The notes: generated by a model not told the origin, from the letters alone. Positions 1 through 11,421 are shown, counted from the stretch's first letter. The stretch is 64,000 bases of DNA from Parastagonospora avenae f. sp. tritici 18332-5 (GCA_022559985.1 JAFJTR010000060.1:62001-126000), one strand, 5' to 3'. Numbers and translations: made by a program.

Positions 1-1065
1 TCCATTGGTCGAGCACCGGTCCGTCAATGCTACGTCATTGCACGAGATAGCATTCGGGGTTCCGCATGCCGTACTCGCATGGTGAATTCGTACCTGAAGA
101 TCTCACCTCTTGAATCCTCGGTACAGAATCAGCAGCATAAGCTGTCAAATACTGAAGCGGTGCCAGCTCAACCTACCGATAGACACGCGACACATGTCAG
201 ACCACCCTTCTGGATGAAGTACCTATGAGATCACATCCCAAGCAGATCACAAGTAAACACCAAACCCCAAATAAGCACCACCCGATTGGCCGCCCCAATC
301 ATACCGCGCTCGCTGAACGCGCTGCGTGGAGGAGCTGCTTCAGTTGATGCGGGGAAGGCACGCAAGACCCCTCATCCAAAGGGTCGTCGTATTGGTGCAA
401 GCCAGACGGGGACTACGATTGACTTTCGTGCTTTGTTGTCAAACATCCATCCTTCTCTCTAACAATAGCTTCACTGTATATATCCGTATCTTTACATCTT
501 CCCCGCGTGTCCTCGTCTGCTTCTACGCGCAAAGTGTTGGAGCACTAGTGAAAGCGATAGCCCCACTTCCCACGCTCCCATCCCATCTTAGCGCGGACGA
601 GAGCTCCGCACGAGCAGGAGGTACGCATAGCTTTCTTCCTTTCACATCTTTCACCGCCCAGCGTAGTTGCAGCGGGTTCTTTCGGAAAGAGATGCGGTTG
701 CGAGCGCGCGTTGGAGCCGTGCGCGCTGCCGGTTGCAAGAGTCGTGTCGCGTCGCGGAAATGCATGGCGATGTCATTGCCGGGCAGGTTGCCGCCGCAGC
801 AATCCACGGCCGACAGAGCTTCACTGCACGGCCGTTGCGCGCAGACACAGTGATGGGCATCTGTGACGGTGGAGTTAGGCGGGCGAGAAGAAAGAAGAGG
901 AGGCTTGCATATACATTGGCGTTTCGTTTTTGAAATCGTGCTTGTTTCTTTATTGCTTCACTGAGTCTTTCGCTGTCTTGGCTGTTGTCTTCACATTTAT
1001 ACATCACAGCCCTCCAGCAGTCCACGGCTTCACAAGGAAGAGAGATATTCATCACTAACCACACC
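1..1065. other. Upstream region, no gene supported
   Basis: Short overlapping ORFs occur on both strands, but none has a recognisable domain, consistent splice sites or a convincing start. The last part is the promoter and leader of the mitochondrial carrier gene. I see no tRNA or repeat here. Confidence 0.5.
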
Positions 1066-2157
1066 ATGACCACTCTAGCCCCCATAAAAATGCCCCAAGC
1101 CGCCCGCGCCTTCGAATCCACAAAGCAAACCTCCGAAGCCGTCCTCTCCGACGCTTCAAACGCCATGTCCAAAGCCGCAGAGAACCCAAAGAAGGTTACA
1201 ACAGATCTCCTCCACACGCCCTTCATGCGCGTCGCCCTTCCCTTCATCAACGGCGGCCTCGCAGGCATGACCGCAACCACCGTCATCCAGCCCGTCGACA
1301 TGGTAAAAGTGCGCCTTCAACTCGCCGGCGAAGGCGTAAAAACCGGCCCAAAACCCACCCCCGTGACAGTCTTCAAAGACATCCTCGCCCAAGGCAAAGT
1401 CATGGACCTATACACGGGCCTGAGCGCCGGTCTCCTGCGCCAAGCAGTCTATACCACCGCCCGCCTGGGCTTCTTCGACACATTCATGAAATCGCTCACT
1501 GCGTCCGCCGAAGCAAAAGGCAACGCCATCGGCTTCAAGGAGCGCGCGGGCGCCGGTCTCGCTGCCGGCGGCCTCGCAGCCGTCGTCGGAAACCCCGCGG
1601 ATCTTGCGCTCATACGCATGCAATCGGATGGCCTGAAGCCCGTCGCCCAGCGCGCGAATTACACATCCGTCGTCGACGCGCTGTCTCGCATAGCGAAGAA
1701 CGAGGGCGTGGGCAGGTTGTGGGCGGGCGCGTATCCGACGGTTGTACGTGCGATGGCGCTGAATTTCGGACAGTTGGCGTTCTTCTCTGAGGCGAAGAAT
1801 CAGCTGAAAACCACCAACTTGTCATCACGCACGCAGACGCTGACGGCGAGTGCGGTCGCGGGTTTTTTTGCGAGTTTCCTCTCGCTGCCTTTCGACTTCA
1901 TGAAGACGCGGTTGCAGAAGCAGACGCGTGCGGCGGATGGGACAATGCCGTATAAGGGCATGTTTGATTGCTTCAGAAAAGTGGCGGCGGAGGAGGGGCT
2001 TTTAAGATTCTACCGTGGCTTTGGAACTTATTATGTGAGGATTGCGCCGCATGCGTGAGTTTTCCAGCCCTCTCCCTTCAGAAGGATACACACTAACGAT
2101 CTTCGCAGCATGGTAACGCTCATCGTTGCGGACTACCTGGGCTTCATTACGAAATGA
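1066..2157 (+). CDS. Mitochondrial 2-oxoglutarate/malate carrier
   Basis: A mitochondrial carrier (SLC25) family protein of 345 aa. Two exons: 1066-2054 and 2109-2157, with donor GTGAGT and acceptor CGCAG, joined inside an Ala codon so that the last 15 residues are MVTLIVADYLGFITK. The three signature motifs of the family are visible, one per repeat: QPVDMVKVR, NPADLALIRMQ and LPFDFMKTRLQ. The order and sequence best fit the oxoglutarate/malate carrier, which exchanges these acids across the inner membrane. The N-terminal ~50 residues precede the first helix (PFINGGLAGM). The ATG at 1066 follows CACACC. An in-frame start at 985 would be non-native in context and is not used. Subfamily assignment is by motif similarity; the carrier family itself is certain. 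Confidence 0.9.
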
Positions 2158-3082
2158 TCGCTTCGTTTTTCTGGTGTAACCGGCGTTTTTCTCTGGCGTT
2201 TTGAAGCGTTTCGTATATTTGGGTTTTTCATGATATCTATCGTACCGCGTCTCTAGTCGAGATTGCGAGGGGCGTTTGATTTAGGCATATCATGACCGGT
2301 GCGATGGACGGAGGCAATGGCATTGCGCTGAGTTCGGCGTGTATGTAGTCAACGTTAATGAAGACGTTCTGACAATCACTGACTTCTGCTTCCGCTTGGT
2401 AATGAAGTCGAAGGGTGTCTTGAAATGTTGGGCTAAGTATACATACGCATCGCAGTACGTGAGGTCACGCGAGGTGTGTGGGTTGTGAAGAAGGCTTCTT
2501 GTGGCGTAGTGTCAAGGCGCTTTGTCATTTTGCATATGACTGAGAAGTTAACAACAGACATGCCTGCGCGCTGGAGGATGCGAAAGCGAAACAAAGATCG
2601 CGCAGAGAGGAAATGAAAGGTATGACCGCGAGAGAATACTTGCTGGCTCTGACATACTTATTCCGGATCGAGCGATGGACTTGCAAGGTCGACTGATTCG
2701 ACTCGCGGATAGAAGACATGTGTGACGAGAGAAGGGCGGGTTTTGATAAGTATCTTGTCATCAGCATTTCCTTTTCGAAGAACGCGTTTGCGGTGCTCTC
2801 TTTCACGCTTTCGAGGATGTAGACTGCTGGCGCATCACAAATAAGTTCATGAACATCACTTTTCCACATCCAAGCAAACACTTGCAGAATGCATGTATAT
2901 TCAAACAACCCAACCTAGCCTATCCAAAATCCCCCTGCAATTCAATCCATGACTCTAAACAGTCCCATACATAATTCAACGCTAATCCAAAACTCCCATG
3001 ATTTGTATGATGTGTTCGCTCAGTCCTTCAAGGGCCATCGCTGTCGCTGTCGCAGGCAGCGTGTTCGTCGTGCGCAAGCGCT
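2158..3082. other. Intergenic, no gene supported
   Basis: 3' flank of the carrier gene and of the small cysteine-rich peptide gene, which converge here. A 127-codon open frame on the minus strand (2525-2908) lacks an ATG at its 5' end and any recognisable domain. Nothing else is seen. Confidence 0.5.
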
Positions 3083-3202
3083 TTACATGACCGTGCAAGG
3101 GATGATGCAGCACGAGCAGTCGTCGGTGCTGAAGCAAGAGCACTTGCCGCCCTGAGGCTTGACGATCGAGCTGGCGGTGGAGGAGGCCGTGGAGGTGGGC
3201 AT
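3083..3202 (-). CDS. 39-residue cysteine-rich peptide, metallothionein-like
   Basis: This ORF is below usual gene-finder limits. It encodes 39 aa: a Ser/Thr-rich N-terminus (MPTSTASSTASSIVKPQGG), then KCSCFSTDDCSCCIIPCTVM with six cysteines, including two C-S-C pairs, one extended to CSCC. The spacing recalls small fungal metallothioneins, but it is not a close match to any I can name. No signal peptide is seen, so a cytosolic product is likely. The start is well placed (TCAAAATG). The strongest evidence for a real gene is a 48-nt intron just upstream in the leader (3243-3290) with donor GTACGC, branch site GACTAAC and acceptor ACCAG. A metal-binding role is inference; a chance ORF is the alternative. 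Confidence 0.6.
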   Translation of the reverse strand: MPTSTASSTASSIVKPQGGKCSCFSTDDCSCCIIPCTVM

Positions 3203-3242
3203 TTTGAGGATCGAGTTTCGAGATCGAGATGTTGGATGTAGA

Positions 3243-3290
3243 CTGGTGACGTCGTTAGTCCCTTCTCTCTCCCCAGAGCGCGAGGCGTAC
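3243..3290 (-). other. Candidate 5' leader intron
   Basis: Reading the minus strand, GTACGC is followed 48 nt later by ACCAG, with a textbook GACTAAC branch site about 12 nt before the acceptor. It sits 40 nt upstream of the small peptide ATG and supports a spliced transcript there. Confidence 0.55.
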
Positions 3291-3645
3291 TTATGGGGGT
3301 GATTTGTGAGTGTGAGTAGAGCGGCGGTGAGGTTTGGCGGCTGGTGGTTTCAGAGGGGCGAGGGTTACTATGTATGGCTGAGAGAGTTGATGCGGCCCTG
3401 CTTCACAGTTGGGGCGGCGCTAGCCTGTGACAGCTTGGCGCGGGAGGGAGGTGACGTAGTGCTTCGTGGCTCGGTGTGGCGCACACGGGATTTGGAAATA
3501 GCAACATCACACTTGACGGATATAATGATATGATGATAGGAATTTTTCATTTACTGAACTGGGTATGCTATCGTATGAGCAGATTTCGTATGAAGTGGGA
3601 ATGTGCTGCATCAAGCCCCGTCGCTCCTCGTAGCTTTGATACATC

Positions 3646-5093
3646 TTAGACATCCCTCCAAGTCGGTTCCGTCTTCTCTTGCCATGGCGTCTTGACAGCT
3701 ATAGCATGTCAGTATGATCCATACGCTGCTGGATTTATGACTTTTACGTACCATTGTTGTCGCTGAACGGGTCGTCCTCATCCTCCTCTGGCTCGCTTTC
3801 CGGTGCAGCCTGTTTGCTGGGTGTAGGAGGCATGGGTATGCTCATCGGCCTAGGTGGCTTTGCTGGAGCTTGCTCATCGATGCGCAAGCCTGCGATAGCA
3901 GCCTCTGCTGCTGTTGGGGAAGAGCTCAATTCGTTTTCACTATCACTGTCGTCGTCGATGCTCTTATCCATGATTTCGAAAGCCATCAGGCCCTTAACAA
4001 GCTCGTCGTTGGCGTTGAGCAATCCACCAATGTACTGCTCAGACTCGACGAGGTGAATGTACCGTAAGATCTGACGACGAAGCTGCTTACATGTCTCGAA
4101 GCGGCGCATGACTTCTGGATTCTCACTGACTCGCTGTTGTTCTCGATTGATGAGTTGTAGTCCGTTCAGCAAATTTGTACTTGCAACGTTCGCGGATGCG
4201 ATGGTCTCTAGGAGTTGGCCCTTTTCTTTTTCCAGATTGAAGGCTTTCCCGTGAGTCTTTTTTTCCTTCTTGTCCCTCTTGAAGATCGAGGAGCTAGAAT
4301 GAGTCGTGGCATTTCCCAACGCGACAGGTCTACTCGACGATGGTGAAGAAGCCTGCTGCGGGGCAGGGCGTCTAGAATGAGGAGGCGAAGGCGGAGGCGA
4401 GTTATGCTCCTCACGCTCACGTGCAGCTTCGGCGTCCTGCTGTCGAACAATGCGAGACTGTTGCGGTTGGGGACGCTTGGTGCGAGGGAGCTCCTTGTGT
4501 AGTGCTGCTATTCGCTCGAGGCCCGGAGTGCCCTTATACGCAACAGCCCATTGTCGGAACAGCACGTTGACCTTCTGCCGCACCTCAGAGTCGACCATGT
4601 CGTCTCGAGCAAGAATACGCAAACGTTCAAGAAGTGGCTCATCAGCGAATGCTTTCTGGAATCGTGTACCAGCATTTTGGATAAGTGCATCTAGAATGAC
4701 AAGTGCCCGGACCTGTCGATGCACGTTTCCGTACTTTCTGTGGTTTGGTCAGCATTCATAGAGTGAAATTCGACGCCGATACTTGCAGTTTCTTTCGGAG
4801 CGCCCGCGCTGCTTCTGTTGGTCCTGAAGCCTGGATGCGAATAACCTCGATCAGGTCTACAACGCCACCAATATCCTATTTGATTTAGTACATAGTCTTA
4901 GTCTCTAAGAATGACGTATCGTACATTCTCCTCATATTGTTCGCTGGTCAACCGATCAACCTGTACCGTGACAGCCGAGAATGCGTGCTTCTACGCCAAT
5001 GTTAGACTTTCTTGAGGCTATTTCATTCACGCATGGGAATTCAGCGGCGGTCTTCCTGTACGGCGGAGCTCCAAACATGACCAAAGTGTTCAT
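3646..5093 (-). CDS. LSB5: LSB5-like VHS/GAT-domain protein
   Basis: Five exons on the minus strand: 5031-5093, 4925-4990, 4787-4875, 3752-4737 and 3646-3698, giving 418 aa. An N-terminal VHS-type domain (SAVTVQVDRLTSEQYEEN, then the block around RKKLKYGNVHRQVRAL) is followed by a Pro/Ser-rich linker. Next comes a GAT-like helical region near residues 240-310 (LEKEKGQLLETIASANVAS) and an acidic tail ending NAVKTPWQEK. This order matches Lsb5, an adaptor linking endocytosis, ubiquitin and actin regulation. Intron 3 has a GC donor (GCAAGT); only this junction restores the conserved LRKKLKYGNV frame. The last 17 residues come from a small exon after a TACTGAC branch site. The start could also be the Met at 5078. 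Confidence 0.85.
4738..4786 (-). other. GC-AG intron
   Basis: A 49-nt intron with donor CT|GCAAGT and acceptor CACAG. Using the nearby GT three bases downstream would shift the frame, while the GC donor gives the conserved VHS sequence. The rest of the donor (AAGT) is a perfect consensus, as is usual for GC introns. Confidence 0.8.
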
Positions 5094-5779
5094 TTTGCCG
5101 AGATTCACATGCGCAATCCCTCGCTCGCTGCTTGGGTATGACGAGGTCTGGAGACATGTCGGACAAAGTTGAGGATGTGTAAAGCTCGACGGAGTTGTTT
5201 ACAGATTCGCTTGATAGGATCATTCTTACCGGCATTGTCAAGTAACGCTATGTACGCGAAGTTGCACTTCGGTTGTTTCTCGTGTCGGACCGCTGTAGAG
5301 AACAACGATGCAGCTGGGCGTAAGGTTGAAGACGTGTTTGATGGGCGTCTATCGATCACAAGCTCAGTAAACTTGGTATCGCGGTCCGATTTCGGTTCAA
5401 GATAGCACAATGAGTCGTTGATCTGTGATGTAACTGCTGCTTTCAGGCTGTCATCTAGTGATGGGGTAGTGGTGTGTCTGCGCCCGATAGTCTTGCAAGA
5501 ATAGTTGAAGTTAGGAAAGCAATCGCAATTCCGGCAAGGCACGCGGAATGTAAATGGTGCGGGACGGGTGCCTTGATTGCAGATGGCTGCCCGAAAGAGC
5601 CGCCCCGCACGATGATGCGGCAGGTGGGGGCTGAATAAGCTCAAGCTACCCTTGTCGTATCAAGCGTCGCGTCTTCACAGCGTCCTTGACCAAACTTCAT
5701 GTTTCATGCTACTATCATATCTCGACCGCAATCCGATGATGCACGATGAATACAGCGAATATGTTATATCGTGGCTGGG
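5094..5779. other. Divergent intergenic region
   Basis: This lies between the divergently transcribed LSB5-like gene and the 439-aa unknown gene, so it probably carries both promoters. A 179-codon open frame on the minus strand (5105-5644) has no domain or splice support. Confidence 0.5.
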
Positions 5780-7200
5780 ATGAGCAAGAAGTGAGGGAGC
5801 TAGATGGTCTTGATGAGTGAGATCACCAACGCAAACCTCACCTGCTCCTTCCCTCACCTCGCTGCCTTGTTATCGTCACTAACCTGGTCAGCAATAGAAG
5901 TTCTGGAACTATCCGCGCGTCATCAAGTTTTACTGCAATTAATCAGAGTCAATCTGCATATGGCGCAACCCAGTCCACGAGCCCAGACATACCAAACCAA
6001 GGTAGAGCTAGCAGCAGTACACGTCGTCGCCGCAACCCTGCCGTCGCACAGTACCTGGGCCTTGGATCTTCTGATGAGCCAGCTCACCTGGAAAAGTATG
6101 CACCGTTGCCTAATGGGCCACGAAGTCCCCCACCGAAGCCTGCAAAGAGACGACGCAAACTGCGTGGAGCTGACGATGCTGTCCACGCGACAAACAATCA
6201 AGCAAGCGCCAACGGGCAGAGAAGCATTTCCGAGGGACTCAAGATCATGAAACTATCAGCTCCGCAAACACCTCTGAAGGCTTTCAGTAATTTCCAAGCC
6301 ATTGAGTGGTGCAAGTCGATTGCCTCACAAAGTGCTGCTGCTGAGGTTTCACTGTCCGACATGACTCGCGATGAACCTACGTGCACCAACATCGTCAACA
6401 CTACTTGCCCCTCAGCAGATATGTCGCATGAAGCTCAGCCCTTCGATAGTGACATTGCGTTTGAGGACATTCCCGATGATGCCTTCGATGACGATGATCT
6501 GGACGATGAAGAATTCCTAAAGCTGGCATCCGACATAATCGACACCAGGAGCAGTGTGTATGACCAGTCGAGCTCGCCTCTCAAGAGCGACGTTGCGCAT
6601 TATGAGATACCACCGGCCTTTTCCAGTACGGCTACGATCAGGGAAGAGGACAATGATCGGAGACGCACCAAGAAAAAGTTCGTCTCACCTATGACATTGA
6701 CGACTCGGCTCCTCGCATCGACTGGCGATATTGACTGCGCAGAGGCTCGCAAGCCGATAGCAAGGGCACCGTTCCCAAATGCGGTTCGTGATCGCTCACC
6801 AATCATCGGCCTCTCACCCAACACACTACTCAGAACGTGTTTCCGTATCGGTGAAGCTATCAATCAAGCCCACCAGTCGAGCAAGTCCGGCAAGCACATC
6901 GTTTTCGAGCTCTACGCTAGGATCCTAGAGTCTGAGCGTGTCGAGACTAAGCAGCTCTTCACGTTCTGCGACTTGTTTCACGGCAAGCGGCCTTACATCA
7001 AGGCCAGCTACGAGGGCGTTCTGTGGAAGTCAGTGCAGCTATTCGACTACGACAGTAAACGCCTACTGCAGCAAGGGAGGATTTGCCGGTGCATGGGGAC
7101 GATGAAGCGTGATGGGAAGGAATGGGTCATGTCTGTGATGAACATTTGGGAGGCCACATGGGATGACATCAAATGGGTCGAAGGGATCGTCAATTTTTGA
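5780..7200 (+). CDS. Conserved-looking protein of unknown function, 439 aa
   Basis: I do not recognise this family. The proposed model has exon 1 at 5780-5790 (ATGAGCAAGAA), an intron with donor GTGAGG and acceptor GGTCAG preceded by ACTAAC, and exon 2 at 5892-7200. It gives MSKNNRSSGTIRASSS and one open frame. The first ~80 residues are Ser/Gln/Arg-rich and disordered. A basic patch (KPAKRRRKLRG) near residue 120 is a plausible nuclear signal. An acidic stretch (DDAFDDDDLDDEEF) lies near residue 240. The last ~130 residues look folded, with alternating hydrophobic strands (HIVFELYARI, QLFTFCDLFH, WVMSVMNIWEATWDDIKWV). A nuclear role is inference. The first exon is only 11 nt and is the weakest part of the model. 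Confidence 0.65.
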
Positions 7201-7674
7201 GTAGTAATGACATAGCCGAGATATAGCATGCGAGAATTCTCGACAGCCAATACTATATCCTAGAATACTTTACGTCTCTACTGTGCCAAGGGTTTCTATT
7301 TGTCGTGGAAGTCGCGGTGAGGTTGTGGAGACGAGGATGGCTGGCGGAGAGTTGAAGCGGCGAAAATCGCATGCAAATCAGTATTCCCTCTGTTCTGATT
7401 CCACTTGCGTGATAGGTATGCCTAGATGGATTCGCGCAACTATTGGGTTCCGCGTTAAGATCATTCACAGTATGAAGGTATACAGCCCTTCCTAACGGCG
7501 CTCATTTTCGTGACGCGGTGAGGGTTAGGTCAGCCCTACACGTGACAGCAATTACCCGCCCCGCTTTATGTATCGACCTCAGACCTCATCATACCTTAGT
7601 TATCGCGTTTCGCCTTTATGTATTGCTTGACATGTTCAGAACCCACGGCACGACCCAACTGTGTCTCGTAAGCA
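7201..7674. other. Intergenic, promoter region
   Basis: Short region between two genes on the same strand, with only spurious short ORFs. It probably holds the terminator of the 439-aa gene and the promoter of the Ser/Pro-rich gene. Confidence 0.5.
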
Positions 7675-9642
7675 ATGTTAATCGCGGCAATGGCACCTGA
7701 AGCGGCGAGGCTCGCGTCCATGAGCGAGGAAGCCACCATGGACTCCGTTCAGACACCGCAAAAGTCACGATCACCCAAAGCACGGTCTTTGTCGGATAGC
7801 ACACCGCGTTTAGAGCCATCACCGAAGTTCCGCGAACCCGCCCGCATGTCCAAAGACGACCACACCATCGCCGTTCCCAGCCCCAGCACGCCCCGACGAC
7901 CAGACTTCCTCTCGAGAAGCCTGTCTCTGCAGATGCCTGCTCCCATGCCGCCGAGTCCCGCACAGTTTACCGCCCGGCCTCTATCTCCTCAGCTAGACGC
8001 TCGCAATACATACGCGTCGCCGGCGTCGCTTCTGCCGCGGAGAAGCAGAGGCGCTGAGTTCTCAAGGGCGTGCACTAACCTTCACCAATCGACTCTCCCA
8101 ACACAACTGTCTCCGGATTCGTCACCGACTATTACCCAAAAAGGAATCAAAATTCCGTCACGAAAGCCGCGTTCGAACTCGATGCTCATGAATTCGCCAA
8201 ATGTAAACATCCATGGTGGCTGGAATAATGGAGATAGAACCGCGGCGTCTAGCTCGGTGGGCAGCATCAATATGCTGGGATCTGAAGAGTCAAGCAGCTC
8301 GTCGGATGATATGGACCCACTAGATGCCGAGGATAACGACGATCCCATGATGGGCACACCTCAAGCGAAGATGGGGATAGCGTTTCCTGGAGGCATTCAC
8401 GGCAGTAACCCAAGTTGGGCAACAAACATGTTCTCACCGGTGGCTGGAGGCATTCCCAACTTTATGAGTATACAGCGAGCGAGGTTACGCAAAGGCAGGA
8501 GCAGGAAGAGCTCGAGCTCAGGACACAGTTCACTAGCAAGCCCTGGACCAGCATCGCCGCCGAATGGCAGCAGCAAGGCCGAGAGCTACTTTGCGCGAGA
8601 GGCAGCGATGCGCAAGGCTGGTTCACGCCGCGAAAGCCTTTCGCTCTTTGCCAACGACCTACACATTTCGTCTGGAAACGACAGTGGAGACGAAGCTGCA
8701 GCTTTGCCGCAAACTCCGGGTGTGGTCAGGCGGCCAGTGGTCAGGAGAGGGAACATGCTGGTTAGTATAATGATTTGGACCTTGAGGATGTTGTATTACT
8801 GACTTACATAGCCAAAATCACGACAGTTCGGCCGCATTAAAGCTGAACTCTTCGAAGAATCTGCACCCGTCGACAGCGAGGTGCGCCGTGAGGCAGAGAT
8901 TATCCGACAAGTACGAGAAGCCGACGATGGCCCCTCGGTAACAGCACAATCATCACCAAGCCTACTACCCTCAGCCCCCGATCTGGATGGTCCACTAGGG
9001 GGTGTCCCTGAGCTTCCTGAAGAAGAGAGCGAAAGCAACATGAGTCTTGACGGTTCTAATGCCAAAGGTTTATTCGGCGCGTTCGGATCTCTCCACTCCA
9101 ATGGACGTGGCTCAATCAGTAGCGACTTCTGGAACTTGCGCGCGACCCAAACACCACCTCCGCCGACATTTCCTCGAGCAGAGTCGTCTGCAGTGAGCGA
9201 AGATATGAGCATGGACTCGCCGACGATCTCATCATCTCACGGCTTCCAAGTACCGGACCAGAGCAACGGCATGGGATGGGCCTCACGAGCCTCTACACCA
9301 GGACCCATGTACCCACCTACTGCAGCAGACGGCCTCAAGAAATCGAACAAGCGGCGACGAGATGACGACTTTGATGAAATTTCAATGAAACGCCGTGCTG
9401 TCAGCCCAGGTGTGAGCGTCCAAAACAGCCCGATTATATCACAATCACCAGCGCAGCGCGATACTGGATCGTGGGGCAGTGCGAAGAATGGTCGCGAAAC
9501 CTCAATCAGCGGACAATCTAATGGTGAGCGCTCCAACAGCGGAGGAAGCATGAGCATGACGCCGACCCTGGGACCCAAGAGAGTTGGACTCATGGGCATG
9601 GAGAATGCGAATGATGGGCTCATGAAGATGAGCATCGAGTGA
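7675..9642 (+). CDS. Ser/Pro-rich nuclear-type protein of unknown function, 638 aa
   Basis: Two exons, 7675-8760 and 8812-9642, joined in phase 0 (donor GTTAGT, branch TACTGAC, acceptor CATAG). The protein is dominated by Ser-Pro and Thr-Pro sites (for example TPQKSRSPKARSLSD), as in targets of cyclin-dependent or MAP kinases. One block looks structured and conserved: TPGVVRRPVVRRGNMLPKSR continuing into FGRIKAELFEESAPVDSEVR, which is encoded across the exon junction. Near the C-terminus NKRRRDDDFDE followed by MKRRAVSPG suggests a bipartite nuclear signal. The frame ends LMKMSIE. I cannot name the family. In-frame ATGs at 7675, 7690 and 7720 are all possible starts. A phospho-regulated nuclear factor is inference. 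Confidence 0.75.
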
Positions 9643-10019
9643 TTTACTTCGTGTATGATATGTTAGTCGAACGGGTTTATGGTTGAGCGCGGCGCCTGGG
9701 AGTGTTGATGGGACTATGATTTACGAAATACCATGTGACGACCTGCCAACGACTTTTACTTTTTAACAAAAATTCAGTGGACCTGAAAGTACTACGTATC
9801 TTCCAGGCTATCTTTGAAGCTAGTGTTTTTGCGATCCATGAGCCGCAACCAAACTACTTCGTATTTAAGTGAATCTTGGTAGTCCCGCATTCGACCCCTC
9901 GCCAAGCGCGACGGGCGGCATTGACCTCACCTCCGCAATATCCCCAAACAGCGTTCCAGCTCGCAATTGCTACACAGCAGCGCCGAGAGCTTTTCACGAC
10001 TCACAAAGAACATCGAGAC
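9643..10019. other. Intergenic, promoter of capping protein gene
   Basis: No ORF with support. Pyrimidine-rich tracts occur just before the CAP1 ATG, as expected for a fungal promoter and leader. Confidence 0.5.
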
Positions 10020-10937
10020 ATGTCCGCAGACAAGGCTCTCGGCTCCTTCATCGAGAGTGCGCCGCCCGGCGAGGTACTTCCCAAACACCCTGCTTGAGCT
10101 CCACGAACCCGCCGTCCTAACACAAGACAGCTCGCAGATGTCACCAAAGCAATCAAATCAATCCTTGAGAACGACAATGTCGAAGCCCAGCTCGCCCCCG
10201 CATACCAGCAGTACAACGAGGAGCAATTCACCACCACCAAGCTCCCAGGCGGCGCCACCGAAGTCATTGTCAGCCAGTACAACAGCCTAGGCGACGGCCG
10301 CTACTACGACGTCGAAACGCAGAGCTCCTTCGACTTCGACCATGCGACGGGCAAAGCCAGCGCCGTGCAGAGCTACGTCATGGGGAGCCAGCACGAGGAC
10401 CTGATGTACTTCACCCTTTCCATATCTAGGGTTGACAAGCAACACTAACACTCCTCCAGAAAGAGCCTGATCAAACAACTCTCCACACACACCTCGGAAC
10501 ACTACCCCTCCTCCTCGCACTCCGTGTTTCCTACCGCCAACGCCTCCTCCCTCGCCCTCCTCACCGTCGCCAACAAATACTCGCCCACAAACTACTGGAA
10601 CGGCCGCTGGCGCAGCTCATACATCTACACCCCGTCATCCAGCACGCTCGCCGGCGCCATCAAAGTCGACGTGCACTACTACGAAGACGGCAACGTGCGG
10701 TTGCTGACGAACAAAGAGGTCAGCTTGAGTGGCGTGGGCGAGAAGGATGTTGTCAGGCGCATTGCGGAGGTGGAGAGGAAGTACCAGGAGGATTTGAATC
10801 GCGCGTTTGGGGCGCTGAGTGAGGGCGCGTTTAAGGGGTTGAGAAGACAGTTGCCGATCACGAGGCAAAAGATTGATTGGGACAAGATTAGTGGGTATAA
10901 ACTTGGGCAGGATATTGGGGGTGGGGGGAGGAGGTAG
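10020..10937 (+). CDS. CAP1: F-actin capping protein subunit alpha
   Basis: Three exons: 10020-10073, 10131-10405 and 10460-10937, giving 268 aa, the usual length for the alpha subunit. The first exon gives SFIESAPPGE, continuing after the splice as LADVTKAIKSIL, the conserved CapZ-alpha N-terminus. Later blocks include NYWNGRWRSSY and VDVHYYEDGNVRLLTNKEV, and the C-terminal WDKISGYKLGQDIGGG is the actin-binding 'tentacle' region. With the beta subunit it would cap barbed ends of actin filaments at cortical patches. Intron 1 has GTACTT and a CCTAACAC branch site; intron 2 has GTACTT and CTCCAG with an ACTAACAC branch. The family is clear. Confidence 0.9.
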
Positions 10938-10977
10938 GTTGTGGACGTGCTGGGGGGGAGAAGTAGCTTGGGAGCAT

Positions 10978-11421
10978 GTGAACATATTTTCGCCCTCTCC
11001 CTCAGAACTGGAAGAAAGTGCCCCATACACCGATCTAGACGACCACGTAGAATACATCGACCTAGAAGAATACAGACCCCCACACGCAACTCATGTATTC
11101 GACATACTCAAACCCATTTTCTACATCACACTCTTTATTCTCGCCATCTCCCTGACCGCTTGGGCTCTAGTCGTGGACTTTCCACCTTTTCTCGGATGGC
11201 TGTTGTTCGCGGGGATGTCAGTGGGTGTAGTAGTGAGCATGAATCAGTATGTGAGGAGGATGGCGAGGTTGGGAAATATGAGGGTGGAGGGGGATGGGGA
11301 AGGGGATGTTGAGATGGGGGTTTTAGACATTGAGGAACAGGCGGGAGATGAAGAGAGGGGGTGGGGAAGAAAGAAAGGAAGAGAAGATGTGTGTGCGGTG
11401 AGGAAAGAGAGTAGGGTATAA
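10978..11421 (+). CDS. Small two-helix membrane protein, 5' end unresolved
   Basis: An open frame starting right after CAP1 encodes an acidic stretch (ELEESAPYTDLDDHVEYIDL). Two hydrophobic segments follow: IFYITLFILAISLTAWALVV, then FLGWLLFAGMSVGVVVSM. A charged Glu/Gly/Lys-rich tail ends KESRV. There is no ATG in frame before the first helix. The nearest upstream signal is a possible acceptor (CCCTCAG) at about 11007, implying a short unplaced first exon. Splicing from the end of CAP1 would be out of phase. It may be a real gene with a cryptic first exon, a frameshifted gene, or a relic. No family is recognised. Confidence 0.35.
   Translation: MNIFSPSPSELEESAPYTDLDDHVEYIDLEEYRPPHATHVFDILKPIFYITLFILAISLTAWALVVDFPPFLGWLLFAGMSVGVVVSMNQYVRRMARLGNMRVEGDGEGDVEMGVLDIEEQAGDEERGWGRKKGREDVCAVRKESRV

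Noticed and set aside
2525..2908. 127-codon minus-strand ORF
   Set aside because: No ATG at the start, no domain, and it lies in the shared 3' flank of two genes.
5105..5644. 179-codon minus-strand ORF upstream of the LSB5-like gene
   Set aside because: Its frame is not continuous with the LSB5-like start, it has no domain, and it lies in a divergent promoter region.
10931..11421. Possible fusion of CAP1 with the downstream membrane ORF through a GTAGGT donor
   Set aside because: The junction is out of phase with the membrane frame, and CAP1 already ends normally for its family.
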